A stretch of DNA of 17,757 nt from Lachnospiraceae bacterium UBA3772. Its GTDB lineage: Bacteria; Bacillota; Clostridia; Lachnospirales; Lachnospiraceae. Location: positions 1-17,757 of the forward strand of contig DFFQ01000215.1 of assembly GCA_002371025.1 (NCBI GenBank), written 5' to 3'. Every line of letters starts with the position of its first letter. Position 1 is the stretch's first letter. Shown here one piece after another: positions 1-7,707 of this stretch. Below the pieces are notes generated by a model. That model ran no database searches, was not told where the DNA came from, and saw nothing but the letters and a program-made list of their open reading frames with translations. The translations under genes and the position numbers were made by a program.

Positions 1-1167
1 ATCTTCTGTACTTGGATTCATAGTCTGTCCGCCAGAAATAACAAATGAAGTTCCCAACTCATTAAATATCTCTATTATTCCTTCACCAGCGCCAACCTGG
101 ATAAAGCCATATTTTTCATTAGGTTCATTAATTGCAGCACTGTTTTTTTCTTCATTCTTACGAGCTTCCTCTACTTCACTGGCAAGTACAACTCTTTCCT
201 TATGCTCTTCCCTCATATTATCAACTTTCATACGGGTAAGCTGACCTAATGAAAGACCACGTTCAAAAGCAAGACCTGGATGATCAGTATGCACATGAAT
301 CTTAACAAGTTCATCATCAGCAACGCATACAACCGAGTCTCCTATAGAAAGAAGATAATCCTTTAACTCATCCACCTGCTGATCCATAAGAGGCTTTTCC
401 AATAAAATGATAAATTCAGTACAGTAACCATATTTAATGTCAGCTGTAGAAATATTATCATTACCACTGCCTACTGACATCTTATTATCTATGGTTTTCT
501 CATTACCTGACTCATTTTCACCACTTTCATTAAGTGCAATATCCAACCCTTTAAGAGCTGCAAGAACACCTTTAAAGAAAGTCATAAGACCCATTCCACC
601 TGAATCTACAACACCAGCCTCTTTAAGAACAGGAAGCATTTCTGGCGTGTTACTAAGTACTTTATCGCCATATTCAATAACTTCTTCAAGAAAAGCTATT
701 ATATCAATCTCAGGATTAAGAGTAATAAGGTCTTTAGCCTTATGAGCCATACCCTTGGCAACAGTAAGAATAGTTCCTTCCTTTGGCTTCATTACAGCAT
801 GATATGCTGTTTCTACAGCATGCTGAAAGCCTTCTGAAAGTTCAATTGCACCAAGAGTCTCTTTACCCTTAACTTCTTTACTAAATCCTCTGAAAAGCTG
901 AGAAAGGATAACACCGGAATTACCTCTGGCTCCACGAAGAGAACCTGAAGATACCGCACTGGCTATCTGATCCATAGTTGGATTTTTAAGGTTGTTTATC
1001 TCAGTTACAGCAGCCATTATAGTAAGAGTCATATTAGTACCTGTATCCCCGTCAGGAACAGGGAAAACATTCAGTTCATTAATATACTCTTTCTTATTAC
1101 TCAGATTGTAAGCACCTGAAAAAAAAGCTCTCTTAAAATTATCAGCATTGATCATATTTATCGTCAA
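1..1167 (-). CDS. fakA: Fatty acid kinase FakA (DAK2/DhaL-domain, YloV family), 3' end cut by window
   Basis: ATP-dependent kinase that, in characterised Firmicutes, phosphorylates fatty acids held by a DegV-type FakB protein so that exogenous fatty acids enter phospholipid synthesis; cytosolic. 389 of roughly 550 residues are present. The N-terminal DhaL domain (about residues 5-200) carries the Mg/ATP-binding motif PDGDTGTNM at 38-46, a glycine-rich GSLRGARGNSGV stretch just beyond residue 70, and VDSGGMG near 190. The second half ends at the window edge in GGQTMNPSTED, a hallmark of YloV-type proteins. The start is inferred as TTG at 1167, ten bases after GGAGG (1182-1178); the in-frame ATG at 1155 would be 22 bases from that site, too far. 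The gene lies 35 bases downstream of asp23, the conserved yloU-yloV order, so the two are probably co-transcribed. Confidence 0.93.
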   Translation of the reverse strand, partial: MTINMINADNFKRAFFSGAYNLSNKKEYINELNVFPVPDGDTGTNMTLTIMAAVTEINNLKNPTMDQIASAVSSGSLRGARGNSGVILSQLFRGFSKEVKGKETLGAIELSEGFQHAVETAYHAVMKPKEGTILTVAKGMAHKAKDLITLNPEIDIIAFLEEVIEYGDKVLSNTPEMLPVLKEAGVVDSGGMGLMTFFKGVLAALKGLDIALNESGENESGNEKTIDNKMSVGSGNDNISTADIKYGYCTEFIILLEKPLMDQQVDELKDYLLSIGDSVVCVADDELVKIHVHTDHPGLAFERGLSLGQLTRMKVDNMREEHKERVVLASEVEEARKNEEKNSAAINEPNEKYGFIQVGAGEGIIEIFNELGTSFVISGGQTMNPSTED

Positions 1168-1177
1168 ATCAGTAAAT

Positions 1178-1182
1178 CCTCC
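1178..1182 (-). promoter_or_regulatory. Ribosome binding site that decides the TTG start of fakA
   Basis: GGAGG lies ten bases upstream of a TTG codon at 1167 and 22 bases upstream of the first in-frame ATG at 1155. The spacing favours TTG initiation, which adds four residues to the ATG-initiated protein. Confidence 0.7.
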
Positions 1183-1202
1183 GAATTTATTAACTGAATC
1201 AA

Positions 1203-1559
1203 TCAGTCTATTACTCTTACCCCTTCAACGAACACATTAATATTCTTTACCTTCATATTTGTATAATCTTCTACCTGATACTTAACAGTATCCATAAGAT
1301 TCTTAACAACTGTTTTTATACTTACCCCATAAGAAACGATTATATGAAACTCGATTATAAGCTCATTATCCTCGTTAACCGTAACATTTACACCGCGGCT
1401 TACGCTTTCTCCCTTGAGAAGTTTTGCAAGACCATCTCTCATAGAAATAGTTGCCATTCCGACAATACCGAAACAGTTAAGAGCCGCATGACCAGCAAAG
1501 CTTGCAACCACTTCAGTATCAATGGAAATGTTGCCATTATCATTACTAAAACCTGCCAC
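1203..1559 (-). CDS. Asp23/Gls24 family envelope stress response protein (YloU-like)
   Basis: Small 118-residue cytosolic protein of the Asp23/Gls24 family (DUF322). Members sit at the inner face of the membrane or pair with fakA; the biochemical role is poorly defined and linked to envelope homeostasis. The family pattern is clear: an N-terminal strand with IDTEVVASFAGHAAL at about 13-27, GIVGMA at 32-37, and a C-terminal region ending in VNVFVEGV-like sequence. The start is GTG at 1559, seven bases after AGGAGG (1572-1567). It is first in a pair with fakA, 35 bases downstream. A TATAAT-like box at 1623-1618 could be its -10 element, but no convincing -35 was found. Length is normal for the family. 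Confidence 0.92.
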   Translation of the reverse strand: MAGFSNDNGNISIDTEVVASFAGHAALNCFGIVGMATISMRDGLAKLLKGESVSRGVNVTVNEDNELIIEFHIIVSYGVSIKTVVKNLMDTVKYQVEDYTNMKVKNINVFVEGVRVID

Positions 1560-1645
1560 GTCTTTTCCTCCTTTTATATAAATTCGTAACGAAAATCATA
1601 ATCTATCGAACCAGTTTATTATACACCAAATAGACACAAAAAAAA

Positions 1646-1676
1646 AGAAATCAAAGACTTTAAGTCTCTGATTTCT
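1646..1676 (-). terminator. Intrinsic terminator of rpmB, symmetric (bidirectional form)
   Basis: AGAAATCA (1646-1653) pairs with TGATTTCT (1669-1676), and the inner AGACT pairs with AGTCT around a three-base loop, interrupted only by one A/C mismatch. Read on the minus strand the stem is followed by eight or more T residues (plus-strand A run 1638-1646). A T run also follows on the plus strand. It lies 24 bases after the rpmB stop codon. Confidence 0.88.
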
Positions 1677-1700
1677 TTTTTGTACGATCCTAGAATCAAA

Positions 1701-1886
1701 CTATGCTCTTTCTACCTTACCTGATCTTAAGCAAGATGTGCATACATAGATAGTCTTAGGTGTTCCTTCAACTGTTGCTTTAACTCTCTTGATGTTAGCG
1801 TTCCAGATTCTATTAGATCTTCTATGAGAATGACTCACATTGTTTCCAAAATGAGTAGCTTTTTCACAAAAATAACACTTAGCCAT
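1701..1886 (-). CDS. rpmB: 50S ribosomal protein L28 (zinc-binding form)
   Basis: Structural protein of the large ribosomal subunit, 61 residues, the usual length for Firmicutes. The start MAKCYFC and the segment SHSHRRSNRIW (about 18-28) are characteristic of L28. Two CxxC pairs, C4/C7 and C49/C52, indicate the zinc-containing C+ form rather than the zinc-free paralogue. The ATG at 1886 follows an AAGGAGGTG ribosome binding site. The gene is a single transcription unit, with a consensus-like promoter at 1974-1946 and an intrinsic terminator just after the stop. It stands alone in front of asp23-fakA, an order common in Firmicutes. Confidence 0.98.
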   Translation of the reverse strand: MAKCYFCEKATHFGNNVSHSHRRSNRIWNANIKRVKATVEGTPKTIYVCTSCLRSGKVERA

Positions 1887-1945
1887 GCTTCGGCACCTCC
1901 TTATACTTTACATATATTTGCCTTTACAGGCTCGCAACAAAAGTT

Positions 1946-1974
1946 ATATTAACAAAAAAAGCAAGCCAATGCAA
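1946..1974 (-). promoter_or_regulatory. Sigma-A-type promoter of rpmB
   Basis: On the minus strand TTGCAT (1974-1969) and TAATAT (1951-1946) are separated by 17 bases, close to the TTGACA-N17-TATAAT consensus. The predicted leader is about 53 nt. GCAAGC occurs twice on the plus strand (1961-1966 and 1971-1976), ten bases apart and overlapping the -35 box. Confidence 0.72.
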
Positions 1975-2002
1975 GCAAAATTTTATATTTTTTTAAAAAC
2001 TT

Positions 2003-2422
2003 TTAAAACTCTGTATCTGAAAGATTATCAATGGCATCACTTACAGCCTCTGCCTCGGCTTTTGATGCAGGATTCTTCTTCTTATCGATGATAGTCTTAA
2101 CCTTATCAGTAACCTGAGGAACCATACCAATAACCTTTGAAAGAGCATTTTCTTCAGCTACAGGAACAATTCTTATATCTCCGTTCTTAATAACGATAAC
2201 AGATGAAGGAGACATCTTTCCTCCCATTCCGCCACCGCAATTATTCTGTCCTAATGCTCCGGCTCCAACACCAAAATTCACATCCACCAAAGGAATTATG
2301 GTTGTATCCCCTACATTTATAGGATCCCCAACAACTGTTTTAGAAGTAAGGAATGCATCCATACCTTTAAAAAGTGAATTTACTGTATTATTAAAATCAT
2401 TCTTTCTCACATCATTTGCCAT
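2003..2422 (-). CDS. GerW family protein (YtfJ-like, sporulation/germination associated)
   Basis: Member of the GerW (YtfJ) family. In Bacillus the family protein is a spore component needed for normal germination; the molecular activity is unknown. The 139 residues contain the family core: SKTVVGDPINVGDTTIIPLVDV spans about 27-48, followed by a glycine-rich FGVGAGALG segment (50-58), a GGGMGGKMSP segment (63-72), and VIVIKNGDIRIVP (75-87). The tail from about 105 is lysine- and acid-rich. The ATG at 2422 is preceded by GGAAGGGG at about nine bases. It follows the DUF2953 gene by 57 bases, the same pairing as B. subtilis ytfI-ytfJ, so co-transcription is likely. No convincing terminator follows; the DNA after the stop is only AT-rich. 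Many Lachnospiraceae keep this gene without sporulating, so a sporulation role here is not assured. Confidence 0.9.
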   Translation of the reverse strand: MANDVRKNDFNNTVNSLFKGMDAFLTSKTVVGDPINVGDTTIIPLVDVNFGVGAGALGQNNCGGGMGGKMSPSSVIVIKNGDIRIVPVAEENALSKVIGMVPQVTDKVKTIIDKKKNPASKAEAEAVSDAIDNLSDTEF

Positions 2423-2479
2423 TATATATATCCCCTTCCATTATCATATTCAAATTCTTACATCATAAGGACAAAATCC

Positions 2480-3478
2480 TTAGATCTTCTTTGCAAGATT
2501 TATAGTTCTCTTTGTATCTTTCCTTAAATATAATATCAAAAATCTTATGGCTGTAGGCCCGATCATAATGGAACCTTTAAAATCCATGTCCATATTAAAT
2601 ACTTTATTATAAAAATCTGGTTCTATCACTAACCATTTACCATAAAATGGATAAAACATAGCAATCTTACCAAGCCATACACCTGTATCTGCAGCATTGC
2701 TTAGTCCAAACTTTACAAAGCCGTGACCCTTACGAGGTTTAATAGCCTTAAGTACCTTCCCTAAAAACTTTATACCACGCTTAATGGTGCGCTGTGTAAA
2801 ATCCTTATTAAGGAACTGCTCAACATGATCAGTTTTCTTTTCAATACTTCTTAACTTATCCCCTATCTTATCAAGGGTTTCGGCCGCTTTATCTGTAATC
2901 TTATCAAGAAAATCATAAACCTTATCCACTGGATTTTTTTGATTTTCTTCTATTTCTTCTAATTCTGTAGCTGCTACAGACTCTTCAAACACTACAGATT
3001 TAGCAGACTCAGTAGATTCATTCAGATTTATTATTCCAGCAGATTCATCCGGTTCTTCAGACTTCTCAAACATTTCAAAAGCGTTCTTAGAAATGCCCTC
3101 AATACTTTCCAAAGGATTTTTTGGTAAAGATTCATCCAGATTTTCTAGATTTTCTAGATTTGCCAGATTTTCACTATTTTCTATCTCTTCTTTATCCTTC
3201 TTCGACTTGTTTTTATTCTTTTTTTCACTATCCAGTAAAGTAAAGAATAAAACCTTTGCCTTATATTTTAAGCCATCTTCTTTTTTATAATCTCCCTTTA
3301 CCGTGGCTATAAGCCATCTTACTTTAAAATCAGCCGACTTTTCTTCTTCATTAAATACACCCTTGATCCTGTAATGGACAGGAACAAATAAAACAATAAG
3401 TACAAGAAGAAGTGCAAGTCCCAGTATAAGGATTATGATATCAAGAAGGATCCTAAGTATTAACAATACTACTCCCAT
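2480..3478 (-). CDS. DUF2953 domain membrane protein (YtfI-like)
   Basis: A 332-residue protein of the DUF2953 family; function unknown, repeatedly found beside gerW/ytfJ. Residues about 3-33 form one long hydrophobic membrane segment, followed by FVPVHYRIKG, typical of family N-termini. The conserved C-terminal block lies at about 250-318 (GHGFVKFGLSNAADTGVW, then WLVIEPDF, then GSIMIGPTAIRFL). Between them (about 85-230) is a long, very acidic and lysine-rich, probably disordered or helical insert containing NLE repeats from a 9-bp DNA repeat. The ATG at 3478 is six bases after AGGGG and three bases after the stop of the preceding gene, so the two are translationally close. It is anchored in the membrane with the bulk probably on one face; orientation is not certain. 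Confidence 0.82.
   Translation of the reverse strand: MGVVLLILRILLDIIILILGLALLLVLIVLFVPVHYRIKGVFNEEEKSADFKVRWLIATVKGDYKKEDGLKYKAKVLFFTLLDSEKKNKNKSKKDKEEIENSENLANLENLENLDESLPKNPLESIEGISKNAFEMFEKSEEPDESAGIINLNESTESAKSVVFEESVAATELEEIEENQKNPVDKVYDFLDKITDKAAETLDKIGDKLRSIEKKTDHVEQFLNKDFTQRTIKRGIKFLGKVLKAIKPRKGHGFVKFGLSNAADTGVWLGKIAMFYPFYGKWLVIEPDFYNKVFNMDMDFKGSIMIGPTAIRFLILYLRKDTKRTINLAKKI
3138..3173. repeat. Four tandem 9-bp units inside the DUF2953 gene
   Basis: AGATTTTCT is repeated at 3138 and 3147, then as AGATTTGCC at 3156 and AGATTTTCA at 3165. The unit is nine bases, so copy-number change keeps the frame; on the minus strand it encodes the N-L-E/A triplets at about residues 102-114. Confidence 0.8.
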
Positions 3479-3481
3479 TTT

Positions 3482-3844
3482 TTACCCCTGCAAATTCTCC
3501 ATAGCCTTTTCTTTAACTTCTGCCTTCCTTAAGTATTCAAAGTAAGCCTTTGAATCCAATGGAAAATGCAACGTGATCATATCATTTATCATGTCAGTCA
3601 CAAGCTCCTTAGCTTTCGCCTTAGAAGATGCGATTCCCATTATAAAGATCTTATCATCAACCGTTCTATAATAGTGCTGCAACATTTCATCATATTTGTA
3701 GATTTCAAATAATCCATGCTTATAGATTGGCAATGTTACAATGAAAATATCTTTAGCCGGGGACAAGCGTGTAATCTTATTATATACCTTATTAAATTTT
3801 CTATCGCTTTCTATATCTGTATATATATGCGCCGAAAAATTCAT
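3482..3844 (-). CDS. Hypothetical protein, 120 aa
   Basis: Not recognised. A soluble, mixed alpha/beta small protein with no signal peptide or membrane segment. It has a strand-rich first half (FSAHIYTDI, DIFIVTLPIY, KIFIMGIAS) and a helical second half (KAKAKELVTDMINDMI, then KAYFEYLRKAEVKEKAMENL). The ATG at 3844 sits after a G-rich GGTGGGGG site. The stop is three bases before the DUF2953 start and the gene begins 20 bases after the 473-aa gene, so these form one tight transcription unit. The compact arrangement and good binding sites argue that it is a real gene. Its place with gerW and DUF2953 hints at a shared process, but nothing in the protein names one. Confidence 0.75.
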   Translation of the reverse strand: MNFSAHIYTDIESDRKFNKVYNKITRLSPAKDIFIVTLPIYKHGLFEIYKYDEMLQHYYRTVDDKIFIMGIASSKAKAKELVTDMINDMITLHFPLDSKAYFEYLRKAEVKEKAMENLQG

Positions 3845-3864
3845 ACAACCCCCACCTAAAATAA

Positions 3865-5286
3865 TCAGTTACCTGAGATAATTCCTTCAATTATTCTTGA
3901 ACATGCTGTAAGTTCTGAATCATCTCCACAACCTGAAAGCGCATATTCAAAATAATCCTTAATCTCCTGCTGAGTATTAAAGAATACCGGCATCATTGAA
4001 AGAACCTTTGACATGATACTTCTCTTCTCAAACTTGGAAATATCAGCAAATCTCTTATCAAACTCAGCAAATAATTCTTCCTTTAATTTTGCAAGATATT
4101 CATCATCTGTTGGATCTAATACAACTGTAACATCCTCATCAAGATCAATAAACAGTGATGTTGATGTAAGTTTATCGCATTTAAGAAGGAGAGCAAAACC
4201 ATCTGTTATCTCCTTATTTGATGTGAATTCATCTCTATAGTCCTTATAAAGCTCATCTAACTTGCCATCAATAAATGAAAGTGTAGAATAAGCATTTTCC
4301 TGAGCGCCTTCAAGCTTAACAAAAAGAGGATCAAATTCTTCTGCAGCCTTATAGATATCATCAGCTTCAATGATCTTCTTTAAGATTATTGTTGCAGTTT
4401 CATATTCTATTCCAAGATACTCTTTTTTAAGCTTATTACCTGTATAAAGAATAATAAGCGCGTCATTTATAACTTCTTCAAGCATAAGATAATCTGTAAC
4501 AGCTTCATTTATATCATCTGATGCTTTATACATCTTATCAGTAAGGGCTTCGAACTGCTCTACTGTGATTTCTTTATAATCAGCATGAGATAATTCATCA
4601 TATACCTTATAAAGATCTGGATAAAGCTCTGTAAATCCTTCTGGTTTTGTAATAAGAGCTGCTTCTAAAAGTGTATCCGCAAAGCTTCTTACTGCACTCT
4701 TCTCACCACCCTTATAAATATTAAGGGATGTAGACATGATGTCATAGAATCTCTGCTTTGTCATACGAACAGGAAGTTCAGCGATAAACTCCTGAATCTT
4801 TGTATTCACCATAACTTTATCCTTATCAGCAAATACGAAATTAAACATTTCTGCTGCAAGGGCGTCTGTATCAACAAACTCTTCCAAATCATTTGTAAGA
4901 AGAGGTTTCTTTCTATCAAGGATATGATCATAAATCTGTAAAGCATCAGTATATGATGTAAAAATCTTCATCTTAGCTGTAACTGCATCACGGATAGCTG
5001 TGATCTTATCAACCGTTTCCTTATTTACTTCTTTACCTGAAAGAACTGTTTCATTTAAAGATGTTTCAATTTCTTTAATATAGCCTTCAATCTCAGGCTT
5101 TCTCTCAGAATCAATATCATTTACCATTTCTTTTAATGTAAAGAAATTAAGAGATAACTTTATTGTTGCGTAATTACCGAAAGCTGTAGCAAGTATATCC
5201 TGATACTTAATAAGATTTGCCTCTCTATCTCTATCAGCTTTAATATCTGTAACAACAATCTTTATATCTTTTTCCATATTTTCCAT
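3865..5286 (-). CDS. Hypothetical helical protein, 473 aa
   Basis: Not recognised. No signal peptide and no transmembrane segment, so probably cytosolic. The sequence is acidic and predicted largely helical from its composition, with many regularly spaced hydrophobics and few prolines or cysteines. No Walker motif, zinc cluster or known catalytic signature was visible. A beta-like stretch, STSLFIDLDEDVTVVLD, lies at about 374-390, and a YFEYALSGCGD motif lies near the C-terminus. The start is ATG at 5286, ten bases after AAAGGA; a second ATG three codons in is less well spaced. It follows the rhomboid-like gene by 51 bases with no hairpin between them, and precedes the 120-aa protein by 20 bases. 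Probably the first or second gene of the run ending with gerW. Confidence 0.78.
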   Translation of the reverse strand: MENMEKDIKIVVTDIKADRDREANLIKYQDILATAFGNYATIKLSLNFFTLKEMVNDIDSERKPEIEGYIKEIETSLNETVLSGKEVNKETVDKITAIRDAVTAKMKIFTSYTDALQIYDHILDRKKPLLTNDLEEFVDTDALAAEMFNFVFADKDKVMVNTKIQEFIAELPVRMTKQRFYDIMSTSLNIYKGGEKSAVRSFADTLLEAALITKPEGFTELYPDLYKVYDELSHADYKEITVEQFEALTDKMYKASDDINEAVTDYLMLEEVINDALIILYTGNKLKKEYLGIEYETATIILKKIIEADDIYKAAEEFDPLFVKLEGAQENAYSTLSFIDGKLDELYKDYRDEFTSNKEITDGFALLLKCDKLTSTSLFIDLDEDVTVVLDPTDDEYLAKLKEELFAEFDKRFADISKFEKRSIMSKVLSMMPVFFNTQQEIKDYFEYALSGCGDDSELTACSRIIEGIISGN

Positions 5287-5337
5287 GTATATATATCCTT
5301 TTATTATCTTAAATTTTTTCTATATTCCACTCAGATT

Positions 5338-6324
5338 TTATTGCTTATGCTCATGAGTAAAGATATGGTCTGAGCAGTATTCATAATTCCCATTACATTT
5401 TGAGCAATAACGGAATTCTAAATTTGGATTGTCCAACTCAGTTCTGCCGCATATCGCACATCTATGCATAGGCTGTCTTTCGTTAGAAGAATTATTTCTT
5501 CCAAAATCAGGCTTTATAACATTATCCGTTCTTCTACTCTTAATCTGACGGGTATTAAATGGATTATTATTTTTACTGCCACTCATTTTCTTATTAAAAT
5601 TTCTCTTTCGAACCATCTGATGAACACTGTAACCTTTACGATTCATGTTTATAAAGAAAAGAATCATAAATGGTATTATGGAACAAACTATCATCGTCCT
5701 AAATGTTGGAATTGGATACTTATAAAAATCATGAGCCAGATACAAAAGCTCAAAAAAAGCTAAATACTTAATCTTAATTGGTATTAAGAAATAAAGCATT
5801 ATAGTAAGATCTGGTAAAATGATCGCAAGTCCAAGATACATTGATAAAGTAAGGTAAGCTGAACAGTTTAATGGAAATTTGTTAAATTCCGCCTCAGATA
5901 TCAGCATTCCTAAAATATTAACCAAATTATCCTTTTTAGCAGAGATCAATGCAGCTATTATAATGCCTGCGTCCATAAGGATTATTGTACCAAAGATATA
6001 AAGGTTAAGCATAAACTTACCCCAGACTGCCTCTAGTCTTATACCAATACGATAATAAAAGTAAATAGCAACCGGCGTTAATATCATCCAGAATCCGCTT
6101 GTAGCAAATGGCGTAATAAAAATCCAGGTGATAAGTCTCCAATATTCATGTTTATAAATGATATTATAAGGCACCATTTCACAGAATTCAGTTACCTTAA
6201 GAAAAAATTTAGATGGAAATGCCCCGAGAATAAAACCTATTGTAAGGCAGATTGCTATTATAAGAGGCAGATTTGGAATTGCAAATCTGTAAAGTTTTCG
6301 TTCGATTTTATCTATAAGTCTCAT
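5338..6324 (-). CDS. Rhomboid/Derlin-like membrane protein with C-terminal zinc finger, probably non-proteolytic
   Basis: A 328-residue polytopic membrane protein resembling the rhomboid superfamily. About six hydrophobic segments lie at roughly 18-35, 66-92, 104-128, 157-180, 183-200 and 208-226. The EYWRLITWIF motif (60-69), before the second segment, is the rhomboid-typical loop. The serine protease GxSG motif and the partner histidine are not visible; the expected region reads NCSAYLTLSMYLG (153-165). It may therefore be an inactive, Derlin-like member. A basic Asn-rich linker (about 230-285) leads to a cytosolic zinc finger with C289, C292, C307, C310, C317 and H320, H324, H326. The start is set at ATG 6324, six bases after AAAGGGGA; a longer frame reaching 6450 would begin inside a hairpin and upstream of the promoter. 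Substrate and function are unknown. Confidence 0.66.
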   Translation of the reverse strand: MRLIDKIERKLYRFAIPNLPLIIAICLTIGFILGAFPSKFFLKVTEFCEMVPYNIIYKHEYWRLITWIFITPFATSGFWMILTPVAIYFYYRIGIRLEAVWGKFMLNLYIFGTIILMDAGIIIAALISAKKDNLVNILGMLISEAEFNKFPLNCSAYLTLSMYLGLAIILPDLTIMLYFLIPIKIKYLAFFELLYLAHDFYKYPIPTFRTMIVCSIIPFMILFFINMNRKGYSVHQMVRKRNFNKKMSGSKNNNPFNTRQIKSRRTDNVIKPDFGRNNSSNERQPMHRCAICGRTELDNPNLEFRYCSKCNGNYEYCSDHIFTHEHKQ

Positions 6325-6378
6325 CATTTGTCCCCTTTTAGCATAAATAATAATGCATCTCATAGACACACATAAGAT

Positions 6379-6407
6379 ATGATAATATAAATGGCAAAAA
6401 AACTCAA
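6379..6407 (-). promoter_or_regulatory. Promoter of the rhomboid-like gene
   Basis: On the minus strand TTGAGT (6407-6402) and TATCAT (6384-6379) are 17 bases apart. The predicted transcript starts near 6372, giving a leader of about 48 nt. This placement excludes the longer upstream reading frame as the translated start. Confidence 0.68.
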
Positions 6408-6417
6408 GTAATGATGA

Positions 6418-6457
6418 AAAGGCTATAAAAACGTCGGGATACGTTTTCACAGCCTTT
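6418..6457 (-). terminator. Hairpin after the ABC-module operon
   Basis: AAAGGCT (6418-6424) pairs with AGCCTTT (6451-6457), and the inner AAAACGT (6428-6434) pairs with ACGTTTT (6441-6447) around CGGGAT, with a three-base internal loop on each side. It lies 16 bases beyond the stop of the small permease. No T run follows directly; a T7 run comes about 15 bases later, inside the next promoter, so termination may be incomplete. Confidence 0.62.
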
Positions 6458-6473
6458 AAGTAAGGATTTCATA

Positions 6474-7706
6474 TTAATTAATTGCTTCAAGGGGTTTCAC
6501 TTTAACCGCAAATCTTGAAGGAAATATACCTGCCAGTATTGATACTATTATGGTTACAACGATAGCTCCCAGCACTATCTTCCAGTTGATACCTATGATT
6601 CTGCTTTCTTTTGAGAGACTCATAATTTTTGCTAATCTTGGATTTAAGATTAGGCTCAAAAGAAAAGATAATAAAACTCCTATGACACCACCAATAGCCC
6701 CAAGTAAACCAGATTCAAAAAGGAACATAAATACAATATCATCTGAATCTGATCCTATCATTTTAAGGAGCCCTATCTCTTTTATCCTGTCATACACTGC
6801 TGTTACCATGGTATTAACTATGCCAATAATAGCAACTACCGCTGCAACTGTTCCAATAACAGCCAGAATGATCTGAACCTTAGTGATCATATTTTCTGTG
6901 TCTTCTATGATTTCAATATTACTATCCACCATAAATCCCATTTCATTTATAGCATTGCTGACTCTTTTGGCATTCTCTACAGTATCAACACGAACTATTA
7001 AAGAATCATAAACCCACATAGGATAAGGCTTATCATCCTTATCTTTAGGCTGTCCCGGAACACATCCATCAACCATTTGACGTTTAAGAAACATTTTTAA
7101 TGTATCTATATCCGTATATAGATCATAGTCATACGGATCAGCTGTTATACCTGATATACTTAATTTATACTGTGATTCATATGTAAACCTTTTCCCCACC
7201 TGCGGCTCTTTTCCTGCGGTGGAATCTTTATATTTAATAGACTTTGTGGAACTAAAGAGTGCCTGTTTAAATCCTCCGCCACATAAAATCTCTGGCCTTG
7301 AACCATTTGAACAAGGTAATTCACCTTCTGAAAGTCCTAAATCCTCCATATATTCTCTGGTTACCCCGTAAATAGGACCATAATAGCCATATCCATTAAG
7401 TTCCATAGTTCCAGAACCATCCAACATAGGGAAAACCTGCTGTACATCTTCAAGTTTGCTTATCTTTTCAATGGTTTTATCAGTTATTATCCTGTCTTTT
7501 CTTCTGTTATCCTGACTTGTTACATATATATCAACACCTGGATTATTCTTTTTTAATTCCGAAAGAACTGCGGTTTTATAACCTATACCGATTGATATCA
7601 TGATAACCAAAGACATTACCCCAATTACTATACCCGAGATTGTAAGACATGTTCTTAACTTTTTAATTTTCAAATGATTAAAGCTTAGTCTTAAAAACAT
7701 TTTCAT
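6474..7706 (-). CDS. MacB/FtsX-type ABC transporter permease
   Basis: A 410-residue permease with the four-helix MacB plan. The first membrane segment lies at about 20-45 (after the basic KIKKLRTCLTISGIVIG), followed by a large extracytoplasmic domain of about 220 residues. Three clustered segments fill the last 140 residues. The cytosolic coupling segment YDRIKEIGLLKMIGSDSDDI matches the FtsX-domain pattern, and the protein ends in the family-typical VKPLEAIN. Such permeases use ATP hydrolysis mechanically to move substrates or extracytoplasmic partners rather than pumping through the membrane. The start is placed at ATG 7706, 11 bases after AAAGGA; the upstream TTG at 7715 would sit only two bases from that site. 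It begins one base after the stop of the surface-protein gene, so translational coupling is likely. It is the last gene of the four-gene ABC module. Confidence 0.92.
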   Translation of the reverse strand: MKMFLRLSFNHLKIKKLRTCLTISGIVIGVMSLVIMISIGIGYKTAVLSELKKNNPGVDIYVTSQDNRRKDRIITDKTIEKISKLEDVQQVFPMLDGSGTMELNGYGYYGPIYGVTREYMEDLGLSEGELPCSNGSRPEILCGGGFKQALFSSTKSIKYKDSTAGKEPQVGKRFTYESQYKLSISGITADPYDYDLYTDIDTLKMFLKRQMVDGCVPGQPKDKDDKPYPMWVYDSLIVRVDTVENAKRVSNAINEMGFMVDSNIEIIEDTENMITKVQIILAVIGTVAAVVAIIGIVNTMVTAVYDRIKEIGLLKMIGSDSDDIVFMFLFESGLLGAIGGVIGVLLSFLLSLILNPRLAKIMSLSKESRIIGINWKIVLGAIVVTIIVSILAGIFPSRFAVKVKPLEAIN

Positions 7707-7707
7707 A

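Noticed and set aside
437..745. Open frame of 102 codons on the plus strand
   Set aside because: It lies entirely opposite fakA, has no ribosome binding site and a composition expected from antisense reading of a coding region.
3138..3173. Short direct repeats as a CRISPR array
   Set aside because: Units are 9 bp, contiguous, without spacers, and in frame within a coding region.
6325..6450. 42-codon N-terminal extension of the rhomboid-like protein
   Set aside because: It would begin inside the 6418-6457 hairpin and upstream of the 6407-6379 promoter; ATG 6324 has a well-spaced AAAGGGGA site.
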